64,000 bases of DNA from Pseudooceanicola pacificus. GTDB lineage: Bacteria > Pseudomonadota > Alphaproteobacteria > Rhodobacterales > Rhodobacteraceae. The stretch covers positions 239,011 to 303,010 of the forward strand of contig NZ_WNXQ01000005.1 in the NCBI RefSeq assembly GCF_009789075.1, in the 5' to 3' direction. The notes under the pieces were generated by a model. It was given only the letters and a program-made list of their open reading frames with translations. It was not told the DNA's origin and searched no databases. Positions within the stretch are counted from its first letter, which is position 1; every line of letters starts with the position of its first letter. Shown in pieces: positions 17,983 to 26,131 of this stretch. A program made the position numbers and the translations under genes.

Positions 17983-18876
17983 TCACGTCACCAGCATCAG
18001 CCACAGCGGCAGGGTAAAGCAGCCGATCATCGTTGTCTGGGCGATCAGCGTGGCCACGATCTGCCGGTCCGCGCCAAAGACCGAGGCCAGCACATGGGAT
18101 GCCGAGGCGGTCGGCAAGGCGGCAAAGACCACCAGGACCGAGGCATGCAGCGGCGACAGCCCGATGGCCCAGGTCACGAGGTAGGCCGCCCCGGGCAGGA
18201 TCAGCAGTTTGATCGCGTTGATCGCCAGCATGAACGGGTCCAGCCGCATCAGCGCCCGCCAATCCAGCGCCGCCCCGATCGACAGCAGCGCGATCGGCAG
18301 GGCCGAAACGGCCAGATGCTCCAGCGGCGCGCGGACCAGGTGGGGCAGGGTGACATCCAGGATCGACAGGGTCATCCCCCCGACGCTGGCCAGCAGGAAG
18401 GGATTCGTGACGACCTGCACCAGGGTCCGCGACAGCGACATGGCCTGCCCGCGCGACAGGGCCGAAACCGCGAGGATGTTCGCGAGCGGCACCGCCAGCC
18501 CGATGGCGATGGAGAGCAGGGCCCGCGCGCCCTCGGGCAAGGCCTGGATCGCGACGAAGCCAAGCGCGGTGTTGAACCGCCACGCCGTTTGCCAGGTGCC
18601 CGCGAAATCGAGGAACCGCTCGGGCCCGAGGGGGCGGACCAGCCAGGCGAGCCCCATGCCCAGCAGGATGATCGACCAGACGCCCAGCCCGATGGTCAGC
18701 AGATCGGCGGCGGCGGGTTGCCGCCCGAGGGCCGAAATGAAGATCAGCGAGGGAAAGAGAATCATGTAGTTCAGCCGGTCGATTCCGACCCAGGCGGCCT
18801 CGGCCACGCCCTTTTTCAGCAGGCGCCCCAGAACGATGAGGATGAAATCCGGCAACAGGGAGATGAGGACGCTCAT
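17983..18876 (-). CDS. AEC (auxin efflux carrier) family permease
   Basis: 297-residue membrane protein of the auxin efflux carrier/malonate permease family, with about ten hydrophobic segments in two halves. N-terminal MSVLISLLPDFILIVLGRLL; the family motif NYMILFPSLIFI near residue 45; the second half ends with ATLIAQTTMIGCFTLPLWLM, where the Q-T-T motif is typical. Substrate is not predictable; relatives move organic anions. It converges on the nitrate operon and diverges from the ABC transporter gene. A much longer frame continues upstream in this strand but has no family features beyond this start. Confidence 0.85.
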   Translation of the reverse strand: MSVLISLLPDFILIVLGRLLKKGVAEAAWVGIDRLNYMILFPSLIFISALGRQPAAADLLTIGLGVWSIILLGMGLAWLVRPLGPERFLDFAGTWQTAWRFNTALGFVAIQALPEGARALLSIAIGLAVPLANILAVSALSRGQAMSLSRTLVQVVTNPFLLASVGGMTLSILDVTLPHLVRAPLEHLAVSALPIALLSIGAALDWRALMRLDPFMLAINAIKLLILPGAAYLVTWAIGLSPLHASVLVVFAALPTASASHVLASVFGADRQIVATLIAQTTMIGCFTLPLWLMLVT

Positions 18877-19248
18877 GGGCGGGGCCTTGTAGCGGGGGCG
18901 CGGCAGGGGGCTGGCACCGGGGAAAGAAGGATCCGGATCGAAACCTGCCCGGCGCGCCCGGGATATCCCGCCGGCCCGGCGCCTGCAACGCCCGGCGGCG
19001 CGGTCCGGGGCGCCGCGGACCGGCGCGATCCGGGACGCCTGTCCCGCGTCACCGCGCGGACCGGCCCGGCGGGTGACGGCACGGCGTCCGGCCCGTGCGG
19101 TTGACATCTTCTGCCGCCTGCCCATCTGGGACCGGATGACGCGGCCCGGCGGCAAATCCGCCCGGGGCACAGACGCGACCGTGACAACGCCGGCCGGGCA
19201 GGCTATCCATCCGCCGGACGAGGCGGCAGGCAAGAGGCTCACCACCAC
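18877..19248. other. Divergent intergenic region, 372 bases
   Basis: Very GC-rich gap between the AEC carrier and the ABC exporter, both transcribed outward. It contains a GGTCCG/CGGACC hairpin in its middle and a consensus -35 hexamer TTGACA at 19102-19107 on the plus strand, but no convincing -10 at the right distance. No gene or RNA was recognised. Confidence 0.4.
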
Positions 19249-21048
19249 ATGGGATTGAACCCCTTCAAGAAACGCGAGCCCAAGGACAAGCGTCCGCTCT
19301 TTACCGAGAAGGACCGCGCCAACATCAGCTGGTTCTGGCACGGCTATCTCAAGCAGAAGACGCCGTGGCTGTTCCTTGTGCTGGGCATGGTCATGATCCA
19401 GGGCCTGGTCTATCAGCAGTTCCTGCGCCTGACCGAGGACGGCCTGCGGGTCATCTTCGACAGCGGCCAGAAGACCGAACTGATCAAGGTCTGCATCATC
19501 GTCTTCGGGCTGTTCGCCGTGCGCGGGCTGATGTCCTACCTCGTGCCGCGCCTGTCGGTCTGGCTGGCCTCGGATGCGGTGCTCAAGCTGCGGCGCGACC
19601 TGATCCAGCACCTGATGACGCTGGACCTGGCGTATTTCGAGCGCACGAATTCGGGCGAGATCATCCTGCGGATGGTCAACCAGGCGCAGGACCTCAGCGA
19701 TTTCGTCGGCCAGCAGACGGTCAACGCGGTGCGCGATGCGGCGACGGTGATCATCGTCTCGGGCTATCTGATCTACAAGTCGCCGATCCTGTTCTCGACC
19801 GCCGTAATCGTGCTGCCGGCGATCTTCTTCATCATGCAGAGCGTGTCGGACCGTATCAAGACGGTGCAGCGCTCGGCGGAAAACGCGCTTGGCAACTACA
19901 TGACGGGCATCGAGGAGATGTCGAACGGCATGCGCACGGTCAAGATCTCGGGCCAGGAAGAGAACGAGAAACACCGCCTGCGCAAGGCGACGGTCGAGAT
20001 CAAGTCGCTGTCGATCCGGCTGCAGGCGGCGCAGGCGCTGGTCGCGCCCTCGATCGACCTCAGCTCGGCCTTTGTCTACGTTCTGGTGATCGGCGGCGGC
20101 GGGTACCTCGCGCTCGACCCGGAAAGCGGGCTGGACGGGGCGGGGATCATCGCCTTCCTGCTGGGCATCGTGCTGGTGTTTGACCCGGCGCGGCTGCTGG
20201 CGCAGTTCTTCACCCGTCTGCAGGCCAACCTGATCATCCTGGATTCGGTCTATTCCCTGTTCGAGCAGAAGCCGAGCGTCACCGATTCGCCCGATGCGAG
20301 CGACGAGTTCGATCCCCAGGCGGATATCACGCTGAACAACGTCGCCTTCCACTACAGCCCCTCGGCGCCGCTGTTCCACGATCTGGACATGACCATCGCC
20401 GGAGGCAAACGGACAGCCATCGTGGGCGCGACCGGGTCGGGCAAGACCACGGTGCTCAGCCTGCTGACCCGCCTCTACAACGTCGAAAAGGGCGAGATCC
20501 GCATCGGCGGCAAGCCGATCAACTCGCTCAAGGTCAAGTCGCTGCGCAGCGCGTTTTCCGTGGTGGCGCAGGATATCGTGATCTTCAACTCCTCGATCTG
20601 GGAGAATATCCGCTACGTCCGCCCCGAAGCCACGGACGAGCAGATCTGGGCCGCCGCCGAGGCCGCCGAGATCGCCGAGCTGATCCGCGCCCGGGGCGAC
20701 GCGCCGCTGGGGCCGAAGGGCAGCCAGCTCTCGGGCGGGCAGAAGCAGCGGATCGCCATCGCGCGCGCCCTGCTGCGCGGCGCGCCGATCCTGCTGCTGG
20801 ACGAGGCGACATCGGCGCTGGACCAGAAGACCGAGGAGAAGATCCAGAAATCCCTGGGCATCGTCTCGGAGGGCAAGACGACGATCATCGTCGCGCACCG
20901 GCTGTCGTCGGTCGTGGGGGCGGACTGGATCTACGTCATGGATGCCGGGACCATCGTCGAGCAGGGGACCCATGCGGATCTGATGGCCCAGCAGGGGCTC
21001 TATGCCGGCATGTTCCAGGCGCAGAAGAAGAGCTACGGCGACGACTGA
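19249..21048 (+). CDS. ABC exporter, fused membrane and ATPase domains (MsbA/MdlB type)
   Basis: 599-residue half-transporter that would dimerise. The transmembrane domain (about 40-320) has six helices, with an unusually charged start (MGLNPFKKREPKDKRPLFTE). The ATPase domain follows: Walker A GATGSGKTT near residue 393, Q-loop VVAQDIVIF, signature LSGGQKQRIAIARALL near 494, Walker B ILLLDEATSALD, H-loop IVAHRLS. The substrate is unknown; relatives flip lipids or export drugs and peptides. It converges on rimBK with a repeat-filled gap. Confidence 0.88.
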   Translation: MGLNPFKKREPKDKRPLFTEKDRANISWFWHGYLKQKTPWLFLVLGMVMIQGLVYQQFLRLTEDGLRVIFDSGQKTELIKVCIIVFGLFAVRGLMSYLVPRLSVWLASDAVLKLRRDLIQHLMTLDLAYFERTNSGEIILRMVNQAQDLSDFVGQQTVNAVRDAATVIIVSGYLIYKSPILFSTAVIVLPAIFFIMQSVSDRIKTVQRSAENALGNYMTGIEEMSNGMRTVKISGQEENEKHRLRKATVEIKSLSIRLQAAQALVAPSIDLSSAFVYVLVIGGGGYLALDPESGLDGAGIIAFLLGIVLVFDPARLLAQFFTRLQANLIILDSVYSLFEQKPSVTDSPDASDEFDPQADITLNNVAFHYSPSAPLFHDLDMTIAGGKRTAIVGATGSGKTTVLSLLTRLYNVEKGEIRIGGKPINSLKVKSLRSAFSVVAQDIVIFNSSIWENIRYVRPEATDEQIWAAAEAAEIAELIRARGDAPLGPKGSQLSGGQKQRIAIARALLRGAPILLLDEATSALDQKTEEKIQKSLGIVSEGKTTIIVAHRLSSVVGADWIYVMDAGTIVEQGTHADLMAQQGLYAGMFQAQKKSYGDD

Positions 21049-21186
21049 CCGCCGCGCCCCGCCGCAGGGCGGGGCCGGGTCCGCCGATGCCCCGTCCAGC
21101 CGGTTCCCGGGAGTGCGCTTTGGTTCCGTAGAGTGCGCCTCCGGCCCCGTGGGGGCGGTCGTTCCCGGCAACTGACGCCATGCCCC

Positions 21187-21306
21187 CGGGCTGCACGGCC
21201 GGACCCGGGATCGCGCCGGGACAGGGGGCCCGCACACCGGACCCCGGGACTGCACGAGGGTCCAGTGGACTGCGCGCCGGCCCCCGGGACTGCACGCCGG
21301 GTCTTG
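21187..21306. repeat. Six degenerate 20-base tandem repeats
   Basis: Exact 20-base period. The clearest units begin GGACTGC at 21247, 21267 and 21287 (for example GGACTGCGCGCCGGCCCCCG); three further, more diverged units precede at 21187, 21207 and 21227. It fills most of the 310-base space between the converging ABC exporter and rimBK genes. Not in a plausible reading frame. A second 20-base array lies in another convergent gap near 26 kb. Confidence 0.7.
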
Positions 21307-21358
21307 CCTCACGCGACAGCGCCCCGGACGCCCCCGCCGCCAGCGGCCTCTCCGGGTG

Positions 21359-22774
21359 TCATTCGCCCGGCGCGGCGACCTCTCCGCCCTTGCGGCGGCG
21401 CACGGGGGCGGGGCGGGCGCGCAGCTCGATCTCGTCATAGAGGCGCGAGACGACATCCTTGCCGCTGGCCTTCTCGATCCCTTCGAACCCGGGGGAGGAG
21501 TTGACCTCCAGCACCTTCGGCCCGCTGTCGGAGCGCAGCAGGTCCACCCCGGCCATGTTCAGGCCAAAGGCGCGGGCGGCGCGCAGCGCGGTGTCGCGTT
21601 CTTCCTTGGTGACGCGCACCGATGTCGCCTCGCCCCCCTGATGCAGGTTCGAGCGGAATTCGCCGGGCCGGGCCGTGCGCTTCATCGAGGCGACGACGCG
21701 GTTGCCGATGACGAGGCAGCGAATGTCCTCTCCCGCCGCCTCCTTGACGAACTGCTGGACGAGAAAGTTCGCCTTGAGCCCGCGAAAGGCCGAGATCACC
21801 GAATCCGCCGCCTTGGCGGTTTCGGCCAGCACCACGCCCTTGCCCTGGGTGCTTTCCAGCAGCTTGACGATCAGCGGCGCCTTGCCCACCAGCCCGATCA
21901 GGTTCTCGGTATCCTTGGGCGAATTGGCAAAGGCCGTGACCGGCATGCCGATCTTGTGCCGCGCCAGCACCTGATGCGCATGCAGCTTGTCGCGCGAGGC
22001 GGTGATCCCGGCAGAGCCGTTCACGCAATAGGTGCCGATGGTTTCGAACTGCCGGATCAGCGCGGTGCCATAGGGCGTGATCGACGCCCCGATGCGCGGC
22101 ACGACGGCGTCGTAGCGGGGCAGGCGCTGGCCGTCATAATGGATTTCCGGGGCCAGCGCGTTGATCGCCATGTAGCAGCGGGCGGTGTCGATCACCTCGA
22201 CCGTATGGCCCCGGCTTTCGCCCTCGTCGACGATGCGGCGGGTGGAATAGTTGTTCTCGCGGCTGAGGACGGCGACACGCAGCGCCCGGTTCGGCGCGGC
22301 CTGGCGGACGGTGGCGGAATGGTAGACGTCATAGCTGAGCTCGGGCTGGCAGAAGCGCTCCCACGGGACCACGGTGGCGCGTTCGGCCAGCGCCTGCCGC
22401 CCCAGCAGCATATGCGAGGTCATGCCGCGCCGGTCGGTCAGGGTGACCTCGATGGGCCAGGCCTCGCCGCCGATCTCCATCCGGGTGCGGATCACGTAGC
22501 GCAACTCGCTGTCGCCGTTGGAGGACGTCACCTCGCGCCGGTCCAGCACCTCTGCCGAACAGGGGATCACCAGATCGTGGCGGGCCGGGATCGGGTGCAC
22601 GGTGAACCGCACGCGCGGTCTGGCAGAGGGGCCGAAGGTCTCGATATGGGTGGCATGCAGGGCCGAGGTCTTGGCGCCGGTGTCCACCTTGGCCCGCAGG
22701 GCCGGCAGGCCGAGGTCGGGCAGGGACAGCCATTCCTCCCAGCCGAGGTTGAGCGGTGTGGGGGTATCGGTCAT
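21359..22774 (-). CDS. rimK: RimB-RimK fusion: retropepsin-like domain plus S6 glutamate ligase
   Basis: 471 residues. Residues about 1-150 are the RimB/ATP-dependent zinc protease (retropepsin-like) domain: [13 protein letters not shown] carries the D-T-G-like catalytic motif, followed by HDLVIPC and LLGRQAL. Residues about 165-460 are RimK, an ATP-grasp ligase that adds glutamates to the C-terminus of ribosomal protein S6: [59 protein letters not shown], and metal site [13 protein letters not shown]. In many bacteria rimB and rimK are separate. The start at 22774 gives MTDTPTPLN; the frame is open upstream but only through a tandem repeat. Confidence 0.9.
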   Translation of the reverse strand: MTDTPTPLNLGWEEWLSLPDLGLPALRAKVDTGAKTSALHATHIETFGPSARPRVRFTVHPIPARHDLVIPCSAEVLDRREVTSSNGDSELRYVIRTRMEIGGEAWPIEVTLTDRRGMTSHMLLGRQALAERATVVPWERFCQPELSYDVYHSATVRQAAPNRALRVAVLSRENNYSTRRIVDEGESRGHTVEVIDTARCYMAINALAPEIHYDGQRLPRYDAVVPRIGASITPYGTALIRQFETIGTYCVNGSAGITASRDKLHAHQVLARHKIGMPVTAFANSPKDTENLIGLVGKAPLIVKLLESTQGKGVVLAETAKAADSVISAFRGLKANFLVQQFVKEAAGEDIRCLVIGNRVVASMKRTARPGEFRSNLHQGGEATSVRVTKEERDTALRAARAFGLNMAGVDLLRSDSGPKVLEVNSSPGFEGIEKASGKDVVSRLYDEIELRARPAPVRRRKGGEVAAPGE

Positions 22775-22852
22775 GGGGGCAGTCTCCGCGAGAATCGGGG
22801 TGGCGGGGAAGGGTCTACAGACCGGATGTGACCAGGATGTTCCAGCCCCCCG

Positions 22853-22987
22853 GTCAGGGTGCCGCAATCGGGCGGCGGGTTGGGTAATAGCTCCCCCGTC
22901 AGCGTGCCGCAGACCGGCAAGGGGCTGGGGCGCTGCGCCCCGGTCAGGGTGCGGCAATCCGTCGGTGGGCTGGGGGAATGCGCCCCG
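22853..22987. repeat. Three tandem 45-base repeats
   Basis: Exactly three adjacent 45-base units (22853-22897, 22898-22942, 22943-22987), each beginning GTCAG followed by GTGCSGCA and ending in CCCC. The length divisible by three gives open frames across it on both strands, but no start or ribosome site supports coding. It lies between the GNAT stop and the rimBK start, in the 5' flank of rimBK. Confidence 0.75.
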
Positions 22988-23034
22988 CCCCGGATCGCTG
23001 CCGGCCCCCCGCTCGCCGCAGGCCGCCGCGATGG

Positions 23035-23544
23035 TCAGAACGCCCAGGTCATCATCACGTTCTCGGACCGCCAGAGCGGACCCGGGTCGGAAAACCTCGC
23101 CGTCTCGACCCCGCCCATCCGGGTGTAGAAGGCCCGCGCCCCGGCATTCTGGCGCACGACGACCAGCGCCGCGCCGGGATAGCCCCCGGCCCTCAGCTGT
23201 TCGATCCCGTGGCTCAGCAGCCGTGTGCCCAGACCGGACCGGCGGGCCCGCGCGGCGATGTAGAGGTGCTTGACCTCGCCCCGCTCGCCCATCTGGTCAT
23301 AGCCCGCCGGGCCGATGGTGACGAACCCGGCCAGCCCCGCGTCATCCAGCGCAAGGGTCGCGCCGGTGCCGTCGGTGCGGGTCAGCAGGCCGGTCCACTG
23401 GCGCAGCCGCATCGGCAGGTCGAGCGCCTCCAGCGCCTCGGGCGGGGCAAGCTCGCCATAGGTTTCGCGCCAGATGGTCAGATGCAGGGCGGCCACCTCG
23501 GCCGCGTCGGCGGGCGTGGCGGGGCGCAGCGCGTGCGCGGTCAT
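23035..23544 (-). CDS. GNAT family N-acetyltransferase
   Basis: 169 residues with the GNAT acyl-CoA fold. [21 protein letters not shown] is the first strand-helix unit; [18 protein letters not shown] holds the pyrophosphate-binding R-x-x-G-x-G/A loop; [18 protein letters not shown] is the C-terminal motif. The EVKHLYI arrangement is typical of small-molecule or protein acetyltransferases, substrate unknown. The ATG overlaps the stop of the AI-2E family permease (ATGA), making a two-gene unit. Confidence 0.88.
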   Translation of the reverse strand: MTAHALRPATPADAAEVAALHLTIWRETYGELAPPEALEALDLPMRLRQWTGLLTRTDGTGATLALDDAGLAGFVTIGPAGYDQMGERGEVKHLYIAARARRSGLGTRLLSHGIEQLRAGGYPGAALVVVRQNAGARAFYTRMGGVETARFSDPGPLWRSENVMMTWAF

Positions 23545-24635
23545 TCCGCGGCTTTCCTGGCATCCGGCGGTGGCCTGCGTTCGCGCGATGGCATGTCGAC
23601 CCGTTCCGCCAGCAGGATGGCGACAAAGCGCGTCGCCTCGAACCGCGACAGGATGATCGCCACGATCGAGGTCAGCGGGATGGCCAGGATCGCCCCCGGT
23701 ATGCCCCAGAGCGAGGACCAGAACGACAGCGCCGTCAGCACCACGAAGGGCGACAGGTTCAGCTGCCGGCCCACCAGGCGCGGGTCGAGCACGCCGCCCA
23801 CGGTCATCTGCGCCCCGGTCAGCAGCACCGTCAGCGCCGCCGAAGTGGGGATCGAGCCGAACTGCGCCAGCGACAGGACCGAGGGGAACAGAACGCCAAG
23901 CAGCGAGCCGACGTAGGGGATGTAGTTCAACAACCCGATCACGATGGCCCAGAACAGGGCGAAATCCACGTTGAACGACCACAGGATCACCCAGGACACC
24001 ACGCCGAGTATCAGGTTCACCAGTGTCTTGACCGCCAGATAGTCGCCGATCTTGCGGTTGATGTCGGTCACCGCCTGGATGGTCTGGGCGGCGGAGTCCT
24101 CGTTCGCCAGGGCGGCGCTGAGCTTGCGCATGAAGACGGTGCGTTCGCTCATCATGAAGGCGGCATAGACGATGACCAGAAAGATCGTGGCGCCGAACGC
24201 GGTGAAGCCGCCGAGGATCGACAGGGTCAGGCTCTGCAGGTTGATCCGGTCGATGGTCATGCTGCGGATTTCCTGCCACAGCTCGGCGCTGTCCAGATCG
24301 TAGCGGTCGGCGATGCGTTCCAGCATGGCGATCAGGTTGGCCTGGTACTTGGGCAGCACCGCGACGATGTCGGTGATGGTCGAGGTCACCACCAGCGCCA
24401 GCACCACCACCGCCAGGGAAAAGGCGATCAGCACGACCGAGCGCAGGATCAGCGTGGGCAGGTGGCGCAGCACCGGCTGGCGGCGCAGCGCCTCGGTCGC
24501 CGAGCCCATGACATAGACCGAGATGGCCGCCGTCACGATGGGCAGCAGGATCGGCCGCCCCACGACCAGAAGCCAGCCCAGGGCCATGACAAGGATCACG
24601 GCCAGAACCAGAGTGACGAGCGGCGCGTCCTTCAT
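23541..24635 (-). CDS. AI-2E family (PerM/YdiK-like) membrane protein
   Basis: 364-residue polytopic protein of the AI-2E/PerM family. N-terminal helices (TLVLAVILVMALGWLLVV; LPIVTAAISVYVMG), a long amphipathic central region with EIRSMTIDRINLQSL, and C-terminal helices with the family motif YIPYVGSLLGVLFPSVLSL, then DPRLVGRQLNLSPFVVLTAL. Members export AI-2, or ions such as Na+/H+, so transport substrate is uncertain. First gene of a pair with the GNAT on the minus strand; divergent from tgt. Confidence 0.85.
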   Translation of the reverse strand: MKDAPLVTLVLAVILVMALGWLLVVGRPILLPIVTAAISVYVMGSATEALRRQPVLRHLPTLILRSVVLIAFSLAVVVLALVVTSTITDIVAVLPKYQANLIAMLERIADRYDLDSAELWQEIRSMTIDRINLQSLTLSILGGFTAFGATIFLVIVYAAFMMSERTVFMRKLSAALANEDSAAQTIQAVTDINRKIGDYLAVKTLVNLILGVVSWVILWSFNVDFALFWAIVIGLLNYIPYVGSLLGVLFPSVLSLAQFGSIPTSAALTVLLTGAQMTVGGVLDPRLVGRQLNLSPFVVLTALSFWSSLWGIPGAILAIPLTSIVAIILSRFEATRFVAILLAERVDMPSRERRPPPDARKAAE

Positions 24636-24774
24636 GATGCGATTTTCCCCGGGCGACGACGGCGCAAACCATCCCCCGGGCGGCCCCCCGGGTCAAGGCG
24701 GGCGGATGTCGCGCCCCTTGGCAATTCCGCGTGAAGACCGTTAAAGAAGCGCGGATTTATCTGAAAGGCGGATC

Positions 24775-25905
24775 ATGACGGATCGGGTCTCGTTCGAGCT
24801 GAAGGCGGTGGACGGCCGCGCGCGCACCGGGGTGATCCGCACGCCACGCGGCGATATCCGCACGCCCGCCTTTATGCCCGTGGGCACGGCGGCGACGGTC
24901 AAGGCGATGCTGCCCGAAAGCGTGCGCGCCACCGGGGCCGATATCCTGCTGGGCAACACCTATCACCTGATGCTGCGCCCCGGCGCCGAGCGGGTCGAAA
25001 GGCTGGGCGGGCTGCACCGGTTCATGAACTGGGAGCGCCCGATCCTGACCGATTCCGGCGGCTTTCAGGTGATGAGCCTGGCCGAGCTGCGCAAACTGAC
25101 CGAAGAGGGCGTGACCTTCCGCAGCCATGTCGACGGGTCCAAGCATTTCCTGTCGCCCGAGACCTCGATGCAGATCCAGCGCCAGCTGGGGTCGGACATC
25201 GTGATGTGTTTCGACGAATGCCCCGCGCTTCCGGCGGATGAGGCGCGGGTGGCCGAATCCATGCGCCTGTCGATGCGGTGGGCCGCCCGCTCGCGCGAGG
25301 CCTTTGGCGACCGGCCGGGTCATGCGCTTTTCGGCATCCAGCAGGGCGGGGTGACCGAGGCGCTGCGCGGCGAAAGCGCCGAGGCGCTGAAGGCTATCGG
25401 CTTTGACGGCTACGCCATCGGCGGTCTGGCCGTGGGCGAGGGGCAGGAGGCGATGTTCGGCGTGCTCGACTATGCGCCCGGCATGCTGCCCGAGGACCGG
25501 CCGCGCTATCTGATGGGCGTGGGCAAGCCCGACGACATCGTCGGCGCGGTCAAGCGCGGGGTCGACATGATGGATTGCGTGCTGCCCTCGCGCTCCGGCC
25601 GGACGGGGCAGGCCTGGACGCGGCGCGGGCAGGTGAACATCAAGAACGCCCGCCACGCCGACGATCCCCGCCCGCTGGACGAGGACTGCACCTGCCCGGC
25701 CTGCAGCGGCTATTCCCGCGCCTATCTGCACCATGTCTTCCGCGCCGGAGAGATGATCTCGGGGATGCTGCTGACCTGGCACAACCTGCATTACTTCCAG
25801 CAGATCATGCAGGGCATGCGCGCGGCCATCGCCGCCGGCACTTTCGCCGCCTGGGAGGCCGATTTCCACGCCACCCGCGCCGCCGGGGATATCGAGCCGG
25901 TCTGA
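24775..25905 (+). CDS. tgt: Queuine tRNA-ribosyltransferase
   Basis: 376 residues, the normal length. Exchanges guanine-34 of tRNAs for Asp, Asn, His and Tyr with the queuosine precursor. Catalytic residues: [10 protein letters not shown] contains the general acid/base aspartate region, and [15 protein letters not shown] the nucleophilic aspartate; the zinc site is the C-x-C-x2-C motif in [16 protein letters not shown]. Start ATG at 24775 follows GAAAGGCG. Divergent from the AI-2E family gene; no queC/queD neighbours seen. Confidence 0.96.
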   Translation: MTDRVSFELKAVDGRARTGVIRTPRGDIRTPAFMPVGTAATVKAMLPESVRATGADILLGNTYHLMLRPGAERVERLGGLHRFMNWERPILTDSGGFQVMSLAELRKLTEEGVTFRSHVDGSKHFLSPETSMQIQRQLGSDIVMCFDECPALPADEARVAESMRLSMRWAARSREAFGDRPGHALFGIQQGGVTEALRGESAEALKAIGFDGYAIGGLAVGEGQEAMFGVLDYAPGMLPEDRPRYLMGVGKPDDIVGAVKRGVDMMDCVLPSRSGRTGQAWTRRGQVNIKNARHADDPRPLDEDCTCPACSGYSRAYLHHVFRAGEMISGMLLTWHNLHYFQQIMQGMRAAIAAGTFAAWEADFHATRAAGDIEPV

Positions 25906-25952
25906 CCGGGCAGGCGGCCTGAACGGCCCCTCCGCACTGCTCTGGCACCGCA

Positions 25953-26052
25953 TGGGGGACCAGCCACCGCCCGCACCGCATCACGGCCCCGCATGGCGCA
26001 CTTCGGCCCCGGATGGCGCACCACGGCCCCGGATGGCGCGCCACCGCCCCCC
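25953..26052. repeat. Five 20-base tandem repeats between tgt and the next gene
   Basis: Second array with an exact 20-base period. The best units begin ATGGCGC at 25993, 26013 and 26033 (for example ATGGCGCACCACGGCCCCGG); units at 25953 and 25973 are more diverged. It lies between the convergent ends of tgt and the exported unknown protein. The unit shares the GC-C-C-GG-CCCC-G pattern of the array at 21.2 kb. Confidence 0.65.
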
Positions 26053-26131
26053 GCATCTGCCACGCCCCGGCCTTGCGCCGGGGCCCCGCCGCGGAACCCT
26101 CGACCCCGGCCCCCGGGCCGCCGCCGGAAGG

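Noticed and set aside
17983..21456. A 1157-codon minus-strand frame spanning the ABC exporter
   Set aside because: Only its last 297 codons show a protein family (AEC carrier). The rest is antisense to a well-supported ABC exporter and has no motif; it stays open because GC-rich codon bias leaves few stops.
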